A stretch of 64,000 bases of DNA. Source: Pigmentiphaga litoralis (GTDB lineage Bacteria; Pseudomonadota; Gammaproteobacteria; Burkholderiales; Burkholderiaceae_B). The stretch's first letter is position 1. Every line of letters starts with the position of its first letter. The notes under the pieces were generated by a model. That model searched no databases. It was not told where the DNA came from and saw only the letters and a list, made by a program, of their open reading frames with translations. Below are positions 40,607 to 48,570 of this stretch, in pieces. The DNA lies in the NCBI RefSeq assembly GCF_014651835.1, contig NZ_BMXQ01000001.1, forward strand, positions 3,384,120 through 3,448,119, written 5' to 3'. A program made the position numbers and the translations under genes.

Positions 40607-41950
40607 TCACATCGCGATCGTCAGCCCCCGCAGGTCGCTTGCCGACTCCAGTTCCCAGATACGCTCCAGCAAGGCTTTGGCCTTCGCCTCGCCAATGACT
40701 GGCGCGGCAAGCTCACACAGCTTGTCGCCCAGGTCCGCATCCGACAGTGGCAGTTCCGGGTCGCCGCGCCGGTCGGGCTGGAAGAACTCGCCGACACGCC
40801 CATCCGCGGTCCGCATCACCACCCGCGCCGCGCGGCGGCCGGGGAACGCGGCATCGATGGCCGGATCGACGGACACCTGCATGCGTGCCATCAATCCACG
40901 CGTGACCGGGTCGGCCAGCCGTTCCGGGGTGTAGGCGGACAGCCGCACGCTGCCGTGATTCAGCGCGCAAGCCACCATGTAACGCAGGCTGAAGCGCGCT
41001 TCGTTGTCCGTGGCGGGGGTGTCGTAGCAGGCAATGTCCAGGGCGGGCCGGTAGGTACCGATGTCCAGGCCGACAATGTCTTCGGCCTTCACGCCAAGTT
41101 GCTGCTGCAAGGCCAAGGCGCCATCGACTGCGGCAAAGGTGTGGCCGCAACCGATATGGTTCTTGAACGTCAACCGGCAGATATTGAAGACCTCGCCCAG
41201 CGTGGCGTGCGTGTCGCTCCAGTCCGGGCCGCTGCTCATGGCCTGGCCCATGCCCGCGTCCCCTTCCAGCACGTCCAGCGATCCCGTCATGCCATGACGC
41301 GCCGCCATGGCGGCCAGCAGTCCGCCTTCTGCCGCGCGGCCCGCGTGCAAGGGCTTGGACATCGAGTCCATACGGAAGGCCTGTTGCAGTCCCGCGGCAA
41401 AGGTCGCGGCCGTGGCAAGCGCATGCGCGAAGGCGTCGCCGTCCAGCTTCATCAAGCCACCTGCCGAGGCCGCGGCGCCAAAGGTGCCGACCGTGCCTGT
41501 GCTGTGCCAGAACCGGTAGTGCGGCCTGCCCAGCGTGACGCCGATGCGCGTCGATATTTCGTAGCCAAGCACGATGCCGCGCAAAAAGTCCAGGCCGCTG
41601 GCCTGGGCGGATTGCGCCGAGGCCAGCGCCGCGGCGATCGTGGCGGCGCCTGGGTGGTACATCGCGTCGCGAAAACTGTCATCGACTTCGGCAGCGTGCG
41701 CGGCGGCGCCGTGGATCAATGCCGCGGTGCGTGGCGACGCAGCCTGCCCCATCGCCAGTTTCGCCGAGCCCTGACCGATCTCGTCGGCAAGCACCGTCAT
41801 GAGCCGCTGGACAGGCACCGTGTTGAAGCCGGGAAACAACGATGCATACCAGTCCACTACCGCCCGCTTGGCGTGGTGCAGGACCTCGTCGGACAGGGGC
41901 GTCCGAGCGAACGTGTCGGCGTATTGGCCGAAGGCTTGCGTAGTGGTCAT
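40607..41950 (-). CDS. MmgE/PrpD-family protein
   Basis: Protein of 447 residues, paralogous in family to the one at 37197-38573 but clearly different in sequence. Core motifs are GAAAHAAEVDDSFRDAMYHPGAATIAA near 80-105 (the DD and H positions), KPLHAGRAAEGGLLAA near 205 and FKNHIGCGHTFAAVDGAL near 265. The start overlaps the stop of the CoA-synthetase gene by four bases (ATGA), making it the last gene of a four-gene operon. Because the operon also encodes an acyl-CoA synthetase and an enoyl-CoA hydratase, a dehydration, decarboxylation or isomerisation of an unsaturated dicarboxylate is inferred. Confidence 0.88.
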   Translation of the reverse strand: MTTTQAFGQYADTFARTPLSDEVLHHAKRAVVDWYASLFPGFNTVPVQRLMTVLADEIGQGSAKLAMGQAASPRTAALIHGAAAHAAEVDDSFRDAMYHPGAATIAAALASAQSAQASGLDFLRGIVLGYEISTRIGVTLGRPHYRFWHSTGTVGTFGAAASAGGLMKLDGDAFAHALATAATFAAGLQQAFRMDSMSKPLHAGRAAEGGLLAAMAARHGMTGSLDVLEGDAGMGQAMSSGPDWSDTHATLGEVFNICRLTFKNHIGCGHTFAAVDGALALQQQLGVKAEDIVGLDIGTYRPALDIACYDTPATDNEARFSLRYMVACALNHGSVRLSAYTPERLADPVTRGLMARMQVSVDPAIDAAFPGRRAARVVMRTADGRVGEFFQPDRRGDPELPLSDADLGDKLCELAAPVIGEAKAKALLERIWELESASDLRGLTIAM

Positions 41951-44061
41951 GATCCCTGTCCCTGAACTGAGGTGTCCCTGCCGCCCAGCACGAGCACGCC
42001 ATCGGCAGCACGTACGCCCTGCCCTTGCGGCAGCACGAACAGCGGGTTGATCTCGGCTTCAATGATGCGATCCCCCAATTGTGCCGCCAGGGTCGAGAAC
42101 GCGACCACGGCCTCGACCAGAGCATCCACATCAGCCTTGGGGCGGCCGCGAAAGCCATCGAGCAAGGGCCAGGTTTTCAGGCTTTGGACCATGGCCAACG
42201 CGTCGGCCTGACTCAAGCCGCCGGCGGCAGGCAGCATCGTCAGCGTCGTGTCATTGAGCAGCTCGGCGGTCACCCCGCCCATGCCCAACAGAATGGCCGT
42301 GCCGAGCGGATCGCGATGCATGCCCAGGATCAACTCGGTGCCACCCGCAACCATTTCCTGCACGACATAGCGGGTGGGCGCGGCGCCCGTCTTTTCACGC
42401 ACATCGCCTTCCATCCGGTCGACCCGCGCCGCGATACGGTCGGGCGCCACGTTGACCGCCACGCCGCCCACATCGCTTTTGTGCGTGATCTCGCCCGACA
42501 GGATCTTGAGGACGACATTGCCGCCGAGCTCTCGCGCGGCACGCTCGGCCCCGGCCCCATCGGTCACGACAATCTCTTTCACGCCCGGCACGCCGAAGCG
42601 CGCGAACACCTGTTTGGCCTGCGCCTCATTCAGTGATCCAACAGGCAGATCGTCGATGGCGATCTGCCTGGCTTCGATCGGGCCACCCTGCGGCTTCAGG
42701 TTGGCCGCATGCCACATCGCCTGCAAAGCCACCGTGCAACTTTCCGGCGCGGCAAAGGCCGGCACGCCACGCTGCGTCAGCAAGGCAGCCACGTCGGGAG
42801 CGTGCGGGCTGACATAGGCGATGACCGGCTTGTCGCTATCGGGCAGGCAGTCTGCAATGGCCCCGGCCATCAGCGCCGGCATGGCCAGGCTGGACGATCC
42901 GACGATGATCGCCAGGGCGTCGTAGCTCCGGCTGGCCAGCAATGTGCGGATTGCCCCGCGCAGCAAGTCGGGTTGCAGACCCGCCAGCGTGACGTCGATC
43001 GGATTCCGGTCCAGCGCCGCATGGTCGCCGGTCTGCAGTGCACGCAAGGACGCGGCCGTGGCCTCGTCAGGCGGGGGCGTATCGAAGCCCGCTACGCCCA
43101 GGCTGTCGGACACCAGCGTGCCTGCACCGCCCGTGGACGTCAGGATCGCCACGCGCCGTCCCTTCAGTACCCGCGCCGTCGACAAAGCCGCGGGGATGTC
43201 GAGCAGATCACTGAAGCTTTGCGCGCGGATCGCCCCCACCTGCCTGAATAGCGCGTCGTACATGCGGTCCGCGCCGGCCAGCGCGCCGGTGTGCGACACC
43301 GCGGCACGGGCGCCCGCCTCCGACCGGCCGATCTTGTAGACCACCAGCGGCTTGCCAGCCTGCGCAGCCTTCAGTGCCGCCGCGCGGAAGGTGGCTGTGT
43401 TGCGCACGCTTTCGACATACAAGGCGATGACCTGCGTGGCCGGATCGTCGGCAAGGTAGTCGACGAAGTCGGCCAGGTCCAGGTCCACTTCGTTGCTGGT
43501 GGAAACCAGTTTGGACAGGCCGATGCCGCGCGCCGCGGCGCGGGACAGCAGCGATCCCAGGATGCCGCCACTTTGCGACACGACACCGATATTGCCCGCC
43601 GGGAAATGATCCATTTCGAGGGCGCCGCTGGCCGACAGCGGAATGTTGTCCGTCACGTTGACAAGGCCGATCGTATTGGGCCCCAGGATACGCATGGAAC
43701 CTGCCGCACCCAGCAATTGCTGCTGCCGGCTGGCGCCCCGCTCACCCGTTTCCGAATAGCCACTGGCCAGCACGATGGCCGCCGCCGCGCCGCGCGCCGC
43801 CAGGTCGCGCACCGCCAGATGCGCATGCTGCGCGCCCAGCAAAACGATGCCCACGTCGGGCACCTCGGGCAGCGACGCGACGTCGGGATAGCAGCGCAGC
43901 CCGTCTATCGTGTCGGCCTTCGGATTGACTGGGTAGATATCGCCCGTGAAGCCATGCTTGCGCAGGTAGGCTACGGGCCGGCTCGCGGTCTTGGCCGGGT
44001 CGGCGGAAGCGCCGATGACGGCAACACGCTTGGGGGAGATGAGTCTGGATAAGGGGTTCAT
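41947..44061 (-). CDS. NDP-forming acyl-CoA synthetase (acetate--CoA ligase family)
   Basis: Large single-chain enzyme (704 residues) of the ADP-forming acyl-CoA synthetase family, which activates an acid to its CoA thioester through a phospho-His. Order: CoA-binding Rossmann domain (about 1-130; SPKRVAVIGASADPAKTASRP), succinyl-CoA-ligase-like domains (about 140-450; GVVSQSGGILGSLLSRAAARG and the VSHTGALAGAD segment with the likely phospho-His), then an ATP-grasp domain (about 480-690; VVLKILSGEITHKSDVGGVAVN and AEINPLFV). It starts at an ATG at 44061 after AAGGAG, five bases after the hydratase stop. The acid substrate is unknown; CoA ligation upstream of the hydratase is the likely order. 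Confidence 0.88.
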   Translation of the reverse strand: MNPLSRLISPKRVAVIGASADPAKTASRPVAYLRKHGFTGDIYPVNPKADTIDGLRCYPDVASLPEVPDVGIVLLGAQHAHLAVRDLAARGAAAAIVLASGYSETGERGASRQQQLLGAAGSMRILGPNTIGLVNVTDNIPLSASGALEMDHFPAGNIGVVSQSGGILGSLLSRAAARGIGLSKLVSTSNEVDLDLADFVDYLADDPATQVIALYVESVRNTATFRAAALKAAQAGKPLVVYKIGRSEAGARAAVSHTGALAGADRMYDALFRQVGAIRAQSFSDLLDIPAALSTARVLKGRRVAILTSTGGAGTLVSDSLGVAGFDTPPPDEATAASLRALQTGDHAALDRNPIDVTLAGLQPDLLRGAIRTLLASRSYDALAIIVGSSSLAMPALMAGAIADCLPDSDKPVIAYVSPHAPDVAALLTQRGVPAFAAPESCTVALQAMWHAANLKPQGGPIEARQIAIDDLPVGSLNEAQAKQVFARFGVPGVKEIVVTDGAGAERAARELGGNVVLKILSGEITHKSDVGGVAVNVAPDRIAARVDRMEGDVREKTGAAPTRYVVQEMVAGGTELILGMHRDPLGTAILLGMGGVTAELLNDTTLTMLPAAGGLSQADALAMVQSLKTWPLLDGFRGRPKADVDALVEAVVAFSTLAAQLGDRIIEAEINPLFVLPQGQGVRAADGVLVLGGRDTSVQGQGS

Positions 44062-44065
44062 CGAC

Positions 44066-44884
44066 TTACTCCTTGCTGGCGCGGGCGGCATCCCGTGCGG
44101 CATCCCGCTTCGCCAGGAATGCCGTGACCGACTCGCGGTGCTCGGTGCTGGTGTAGCAGATGCCCTGTGCCTGGCTGCCCTGCGCAAATACGTCGTGGGC
44201 TGACGATTCGAAGCTCTGGTTCAGGATGCCCTTGCTCAGCGCCAGGGCCGTTGCCGACCCGTGCGTCAGCGCAGTTGCCCAGGCCTGTGCTTCCTGCAGC
44301 AAGGTCTCGGACGTCGCGGTACGGTCCACGATACCCAGTGCTACCGCTTCGTCCAGCTCGACCTTGCGGCCGGTAAAGATCAGGTCCTTGGCCTTGGCCA
44401 ACCCCACGCGTCGCGGCAGGAAATACATGCCGCCGCCATCCGGCACGATGCCCCGATGGATATACGACCAGGTAAAGGTCGCTGCCTCGGACGCCAGCAC
44501 GAAGTCGCAGGCCAGGGCCGTATCCGCGCCCAGGCCCGATGCCGCACCATTCACGGCTGCGATCGTTGGCTTGGGCATGTTGAACAACAAGGCCTGCGTG
44601 TGATGCACGCGCTGCTGCCGCGTCCAGCCGTTGAAGGCGATCTCGCCGGTCGGCGCGTTCATGCGGCGTTCCATGCCGGCCACGTCACCGCCCGCGCAAA
44701 AGCCTTTGCCCTTGCCCGTCAGGATCAGCGCGCGGATGGCGGGCGTGGCGGCGACGTGTTCCAGCGCCTCGATCAACGCGGTGCGCATGTCGTCGCTGAT
44801 GGCATTGCGCTTGTCGGGACGGTTCAGGCTCAAGGTCGCGATGCCGGCGGTCACCTCGAGTTCGATCAATGAAGAGGGCGTCAT
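44066..44884 (-). CDS. Enoyl-CoA hydratase/isomerase family protein
   Basis: Crotonase-fold enzyme of 272 residues. The oxyanion-hole segments are GKGKGFCAGGDVAGME near 55-70 and NGAASGLGADTALACDF near 115-130. The first catalytic-Glu position is not plain (GADTA region), while the second matches ...RGIVPDGGGMYFLPRRVG, where family hydratases have a Glu or Asp before GG. It may hydrate, isomerise or hydrolyse an enoyl-CoA. The C-terminal end is charged and Ala-rich. It follows the Bug gene by 39 bases and precedes the CoA synthetase by four, so it sits inside the four-gene acid-catabolism operon. Confidence 0.88.
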   Translation of the reverse strand: MTPSSLIELEVTAGIATLSLNRPDKRNAISDDMRTALIEALEHVAATPAIRALILTGKGKGFCAGGDVAGMERRMNAPTGEIAFNGWTRQQRVHHTQALLFNMPKPTIAAVNGAASGLGADTALACDFVLASEAATFTWSYIHRGIVPDGGGMYFLPRRVGLAKAKDLIFTGRKVELDEAVALGIVDRTATSETLLQEAQAWATALTHGSATALALSKGILNQSFESSAHDVFAQGSQAQGICYTSTEHRESVTAFLAKRDAARDAARASKE

Positions 44885-44923
44885 GATGGTCAGTCCTTTG
44901 GAATCAGAAGGTCGTCAGGGGGT

Positions 44924-45919
44924 TCATTCGGCGGTGATGCCCGCGGCTTTCACCACTTTGCGCCAGCGCTCTTCTTCCTGTTTGGCGTACTTGTCGAAGT
45001 CTTCGGGCGTCCCGGCACTGATGACCAGGCCTTCGTTTTCGACGCGCTTGCGAAAGGCGTCGGTCTGCACCGCGCGTGTCGCGGCGGCGTTCAGTTTGGC
45101 AATCACCGCGGGCGGCGTACCGGCCGGCGCAAACAGGCCATACCAGCTGTCGGCCACGTACCCGGGCACCCCGCTTTCGGCAATCGTCGGCACCTTGGCC
45201 AGCACCGGCGCCGGCGATCGCTGCGCCGTCGTCACGGCCAGCGGACGCAGGCGGCCGCTTTCGATCGACGTGCCGACCGACGCCGCCGTCGCAAACATGA
45301 TGTCGACCTGCCCGCCCATCAGGTCATTGATCGCCGGACCGGCGCCGCGATAGGGGATGTGGACGATGTCAACTTTCGCCAGGCTCTTGAACAGTTCACC
45401 CGCCAGGTGCGCCGACGTGCCCGCACCCTGCGAGGCGAACGTCAACTTGCCGGGATTGGCCCGCGCGGCATCCAGCACATCCTTGACCGACTTGTACGGG
45501 CTCTCGGCACGCACTACCAGCACATTGGGTGACCGGCCCACGAGCATGACGCCCGCGAACGCATCGTTGCTATATGGCATCTTGGGATGGAGGCTGGGAT
45601 TGACCACGTGCGCCAGCGTTGCCATCACCAGGGTGTAGCCGTCCGGCGCGCTGCGCGCGACCTGATCGGTGCCGATCAGGGTGCCGCCGCCCGGCTTGTT
45701 CTCGATGATGACCGGCTGCCCCAGCATTTCAGCCATGGGTTGCCCCATGCCGCGCGCCACCATGTCCGTGCCGCCGCCAGGAGCGAAGGGCACGACGATC
45801 TTGATGGGTTTGTCGGGGTAGGCGGCGACGGCGGCTGGGGCGATTGCGGTAGCGCCGATGAGGACGGCAGCGATGCCGGCAACGTGTTTCCAACGGGCGC
45901 TTTGACGGGAAATGAACAT
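44924..45919 (-). CDS. Bug/TctC-family periplasmic solute receptor
   Basis: Secreted binding protein of 331 residues. The signal peptide is about 1-32 (ending AAVA), then AYPDKPIKIVVPFAPGGGTDMVARG, with a pocket loop VHIPYRGAGP near 195. The ATG at 45919 follows AAGGAGACAGAC; the longer frame upstream is antisense to nothing but lacks a ribosome site. It is the first gene of the operon with hydratase, CoA synthetase and MmgE/PrpD, so its ligand should be the acid that they degrade. A perfect palindrome about 105 bases upstream is the likely operator. Confidence 0.9.
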   Translation of the reverse strand: MFISRQSARWKHVAGIAAVLIGATAIAPAAVAAYPDKPIKIVVPFAPGGGTDMVARGMGQPMAEMLGQPVIIENKPGGGTLIGTDQVARSAPDGYTLVMATLAHVVNPSLHPKMPYSNDAFAGVMLVGRSPNVLVVRAESPYKSVKDVLDAARANPGKLTFASQGAGTSAHLAGELFKSLAKVDIVHIPYRGAGPAINDLMGGQVDIMFATAASVGTSIESGRLRPLAVTTAQRSPAPVLAKVPTIAESGVPGYVADSWYGLFAPAGTPPAVIAKLNAAATRAVQTDAFRKRVENEGLVISAGTPEDFDKYAKQEEERWRKVVKAAGITAE

Positions 45920-46251
45920 GTCTGTCTCCTTGTGACGGGGCGGGATGCCTGCGAGTCGCGGCGCTGCCGCTCTCGCTTCTGGTGCGTCACTGTAGGGAAG
46001 ACGGTGTGGCTTGGCATCGGTCCAATTCCACTCTGTGGAATTGTGGTGCAAGCCGCCCGGGGTTTCCCGGATTCGCCGGGGCGACTTGCCCGCGGGCGAA
46101 AGTCGCCAGATGTCGTTCGTATGACGCGGTTTCGTGGCCCGCACAACGCACCGGTCGCACTGCTCGCGTTTCGCCGGGCATAATGCCAGGGGCCGCAAGG
46201 AACTCATCCTTTCGATGCCCACCGACGCCCTCACCACAGACACTCCCCACC
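45920..46251. other. Divergent intergenic region, no gene
   Basis: These 332 bases separate the Bug-led catabolic operon (minus) from the Ser-rich/DUF2145 pair (plus). I see no gene with a plausible start here. It holds the 46023-46043 palindrome and leader of the Bug gene; the rest shows nothing I can interpret. Confidence 0.6.
46023..46043. promoter_or_regulatory. Perfect 9-3-9 palindrome, candidate operator of the acid-catabolism operon
   Basis: CAATTCCAC (46023-46031), spacer TCT, GTGGAATTG (46035-46043): a perfect inverted repeat with nine-base arms, 104 bases upstream of the Bug start codon. The symmetry and position fit an IclR- or GntR-family operator. The IclR gene at 39776 is a candidate, but I did not find the same arms next to it. 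Confidence 0.6.
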
Positions 46252-46713
46252 ATGACCCTGCACCTTGCCCTGCGCCTTGCCGCCCTCACGGTCGGCCTTG
46301 CTGCCACCTTCCACGCTCACGCCGAAAGCTTTGCCTCGTCCGCATCGAGCGCCGGGTCGGCGTCGAGCGGCAGCGTTTCCGATTCGTCCGAAGGCTCAAG
46401 CGACAGCTCGTCCGACGACAAGAAGAAATCCGCCGAGGGCGACTACCGCATCGTCGACGTCGCGCAGGCACCTGCACGGCCCGACTACGTGCGCATTACC
46501 ATGCAGGCTGTCGAGCCCACCAAGCGCCTGACGCTCGAGCTGCCCGCAGCAACCTTCGCCAAGCAGAACCTTGGCGAGGGCGACATCGTCAGCGCGCACA
46601 AGCGCGTCTATGGCTATGAGTTCGCGCGCGGCGACACGCAGGAAGCGTTCTACCTGGTGCTGGCCGACGACTGGTTCGACGAACTGGCCCCGCGCCCCGT
46701 CGTCATTCTGTGA
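46252..46713 (+). CDS. Ser-rich exported protein, unknown function
   Basis: Protein of 153 residues with a signal peptide (about 1-24, ending HAHA), then a Ser/Asp-rich low-complexity stretch (about 26-60; nearly every second residue is Ser) and Lys triplet, followed by a compact C-terminal domain (about 62-153) with LELPAATFAKQNLGEGDIV and FARGDTQEAFYLVLADDW. I do not recognise the domain. Its stop overlaps the GTG start of the DUF2145 gene (GTGA), so the two are coupled and likely work together in the periplasm. The Ser-rich segment looks like a flexible linker. Confidence 0.75.
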   Translation: MTLHLALRLAALTVGLAATFHAHAESFASSASSAGSASSGSVSDSSEGSSDSSSDDKKKSAEGDYRIVDVAQAPARPDYVRITMQAVEPTKRLTLELPAATFAKQNLGEGDIVSAHKRVYGYEFARGDTQEAFYLVLADDWFDELAPRPVVIL

Positions 46714-47654
46714 AAGCAGTGCGTCGTATCGCGGCCCGCGCCGCGGTGCTGCTGGCGATGGCGTGTGCGGGCAGTGTCTGGAGCGCTGCCGCAACGGCAG
46801 GCCCCACCGACGCGCTGTTCGGCGCATCGGCCTTCTGCGACCGCGGCCATGAACTGACCGCCGCCGAGCAGGACACCCTGCTGCGCTTTTCCGCGGTCGT
46901 CCGCGAAGCCCTGGCCGCCACCGGCGACGACGCCGTCCTGATCAGCCGGTCCGGGCTGGACCTGTCGGGCTTCGGCATTCGATACTCGCACTCCGCCATC
47001 GCCTGGCGCAGCGACACCGGCGTCTGGTCCGCGCGCCAGCTGTACTACGCGTGCAATGAAGGCTTTCCGCGGATCTTCGACCAAGGCATTGCCGGCTTCG
47101 TCATGGGCACCGACGATCCGGCCGTGGGCTACATCTCCATCGTCAGCCTGCCCAAAGGCGCGGCCGACACCTTGCGCGACGCGGCACGCAACACGCCGCT
47201 GGCGTTGCAATTGCTGGCCGCGCAATACAGCGCCAACGCCTACGCGTACAGCACGCGCTATCAGAACTGCAATCAGTGGGTGATCGAGATGCTGGGCGCG
47301 ACGTGGGGTGGGCTGGCCTGGGGACAGGGGCTGCGGGAGCGCACGCAGGACTGGTTGCGGTCAGCGGGCTACGCGCCCGAGCCTGTCAACGTCGGATCCC
47401 ACTGGTTGATGTTTGCATCCGGTTTTGTGCCGCTGCTGCATCTGGATGACCACCCGATGGAAGACCGGCATGCGCTGCAATTGAAAATCAGCTTGCCGGC
47501 AAGTATTGAAGGGTTTGTGCGCGAACGGTATCCGGATGCGAAGCGGACGGAGTTGTGCCACAGCGGCAAGCAGGTGGTGACGCATCAGGGGTGGACGCCA
47601 ATGGCGGAAGGGTGTGTGGCGGGCGCGGGTGACACGACGATGTCGATGCACTGA
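46710..47654 (+). CDS. DUF2145-family exported protein
   Basis: Periplasmic or outer-membrane-associated protein of 314 residues with a signal peptide (about 1-30). Family features are FCDRGHELTAAEQ near 43, the RYSHSAIAWR segment near 92-101 and the later YQNCNQWVIEML near 188. The conserved His and Cys in these two segments recall a papain/NlpC-like catalytic pair, but this is a guess; the family has no known function. The start is GTG at 46710, coupled to the preceding Ser-rich gene. The pair stands alone between the catabolic operon and a minus-strand gene. Confidence 0.78.
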   Translation: MKAVRRIAARAAVLLAMACAGSVWSAAATAGPTDALFGASAFCDRGHELTAAEQDTLLRFSAVVREALAATGDDAVLISRSGLDLSGFGIRYSHSAIAWRSDTGVWSARQLYYACNEGFPRIFDQGIAGFVMGTDDPAVGYISIVSLPKGAADTLRDAARNTPLALQLLAAQYSANAYAYSTRYQNCNQWVIEMLGATWGGLAWGQGLRERTQDWLRSAGYAPEPVNVGSHWLMFASGFVPLLHLDDHPMEDRHALQLKISLPASIEGFVRERYPDAKRTELCHSGKQVVTHQGWTPMAEGCVAGAGDTTMSMH

Positions 47655-47690
47655 GCCATTCAAGCCATTCAAGCCATTGAAGCCATTCAC
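47655..47690. repeat. Four tandem 9-mers at a convergent gene junction
   Basis: GCCATTCAA is repeated four times head to tail, with C-to-G in copy three and A-to-C at the end of copy four. The array starts directly after the DUF2145 stop codon and ends over the stop codon of the convergent DUF2236 gene. It has no dyad symmetry. Confidence 0.8.
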
Positions 47691-48556
47691 GGCACACCCA
47701 CCCTTCGCTTCGCCCGATGCACCGTCCCGTTACGCACCGCCCACCGCAGCGGCTGTGCCGCCAACCGGACGGACTGCCGCAGCGCTGCCTGACGCACCGA
47801 CCCCAGTTGCCGTACGCCCAGCATGTCTTGCGCGAACCCGGGTAGCAGATCAATCCCTGCCCGCATCATCAGCCTGACGAAGGGCACGGCCAACGGCCCG
47901 GGAGCCGGCGCGGTCAGCACTAGCCGCAGCGTTTCTTGCGTGCGCGCATCGTTGACCAGTTCACCTCGCATGCTTTCCAGATAGTTGCGCATGTCCACGA
48001 CGTTGCGCGGCACGTTCTGCGCGCCCAGCCGCTCGGCGATCAGCGCTATCTCGTCCAGATACTGGTTTTGCGCAGCGAGCGGAAAGTCCGGTTGCCGGTA
48101 CACCAGAAACGACTCCAGGAACGAAGACACCTCGGCCACATGCACCCACGTCAGCAAATGCGGGTCGGACGCGGCGTAGGGCGTGCCTGCGGGCGTGAGG
48201 CCGCTGACCGACGCGTGGATGCGGCGGACGTGGTCGATCAGATAATCCGCATCCTGGCGACTTGCATAGGTCGTGGCCGCGACGAAGCGGGCCGTGCGGC
48301 GCAGGCGGCCGAGCATGTCCACACGAAAATTCGAATGGTCCCAGACACCGGCCAGCGCGGCCGGATGGAGCATCTGCAACATCAATGCCGAGACGCCGCC
48401 AGCGAGCATGGCGGTGAAGTCGCCATGCACCTGCCAGGCCATGGACTGCGGGCCGAACAGGCCAGGGTCGCCGGGTGGGTTGAGATAGTCGATGGTCTGG
48501 CCGGGCATGGTGATGCCCAGCACGGCCGCTTCGATGCGCGTCCTGACAAATTCCAT
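47687..48556 (-). CDS. DUF2236 (MpaB-like) oxygenase-family protein
   Basis: Predicted haem-dependent oxygenase of 289 residues, related to latex-clearing protein and MpaB. Conserved His residues appear in WQVHGDFTAML, MLHPAALAGVWDHSNF and LTWVHVAEVSSFLESFLVYR, as in the family's haem-binding core. No signal peptide is visible. The ATG at 48556 is 14 bases after the old-yellow-enzyme stop, so the two genes probably form an operon; an open frame further upstream only antisense-reads that enzyme. Substrate is unknown; oxidation of a hydrophobic or isoprenoid compound is a family-based guess. Confidence 0.82.
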   Translation of the reverse strand: MEFVRTRIEAAVLGITMPGQTIDYLNPPGDPGLFGPQSMAWQVHGDFTAMLAGGVSALMLQMLHPAALAGVWDHSNFRVDMLGRLRRTARFVAATTYASRQDADYLIDHVRRIHASVSGLTPAGTPYAASDPHLLTWVHVAEVSSFLESFLVYRQPDFPLAAQNQYLDEIALIAERLGAQNVPRNVVDMRNYLESMRGELVNDARTQETLRLVLTAPAPGPLAVPFVRLMMRAGIDLLPGFAQDMLGVRQLGSVRQAALRQSVRLAAQPLRWAVRNGTVHRAKRRVGVP

Positions 48557-48570
48557 GTCGGCGGCCAGGC

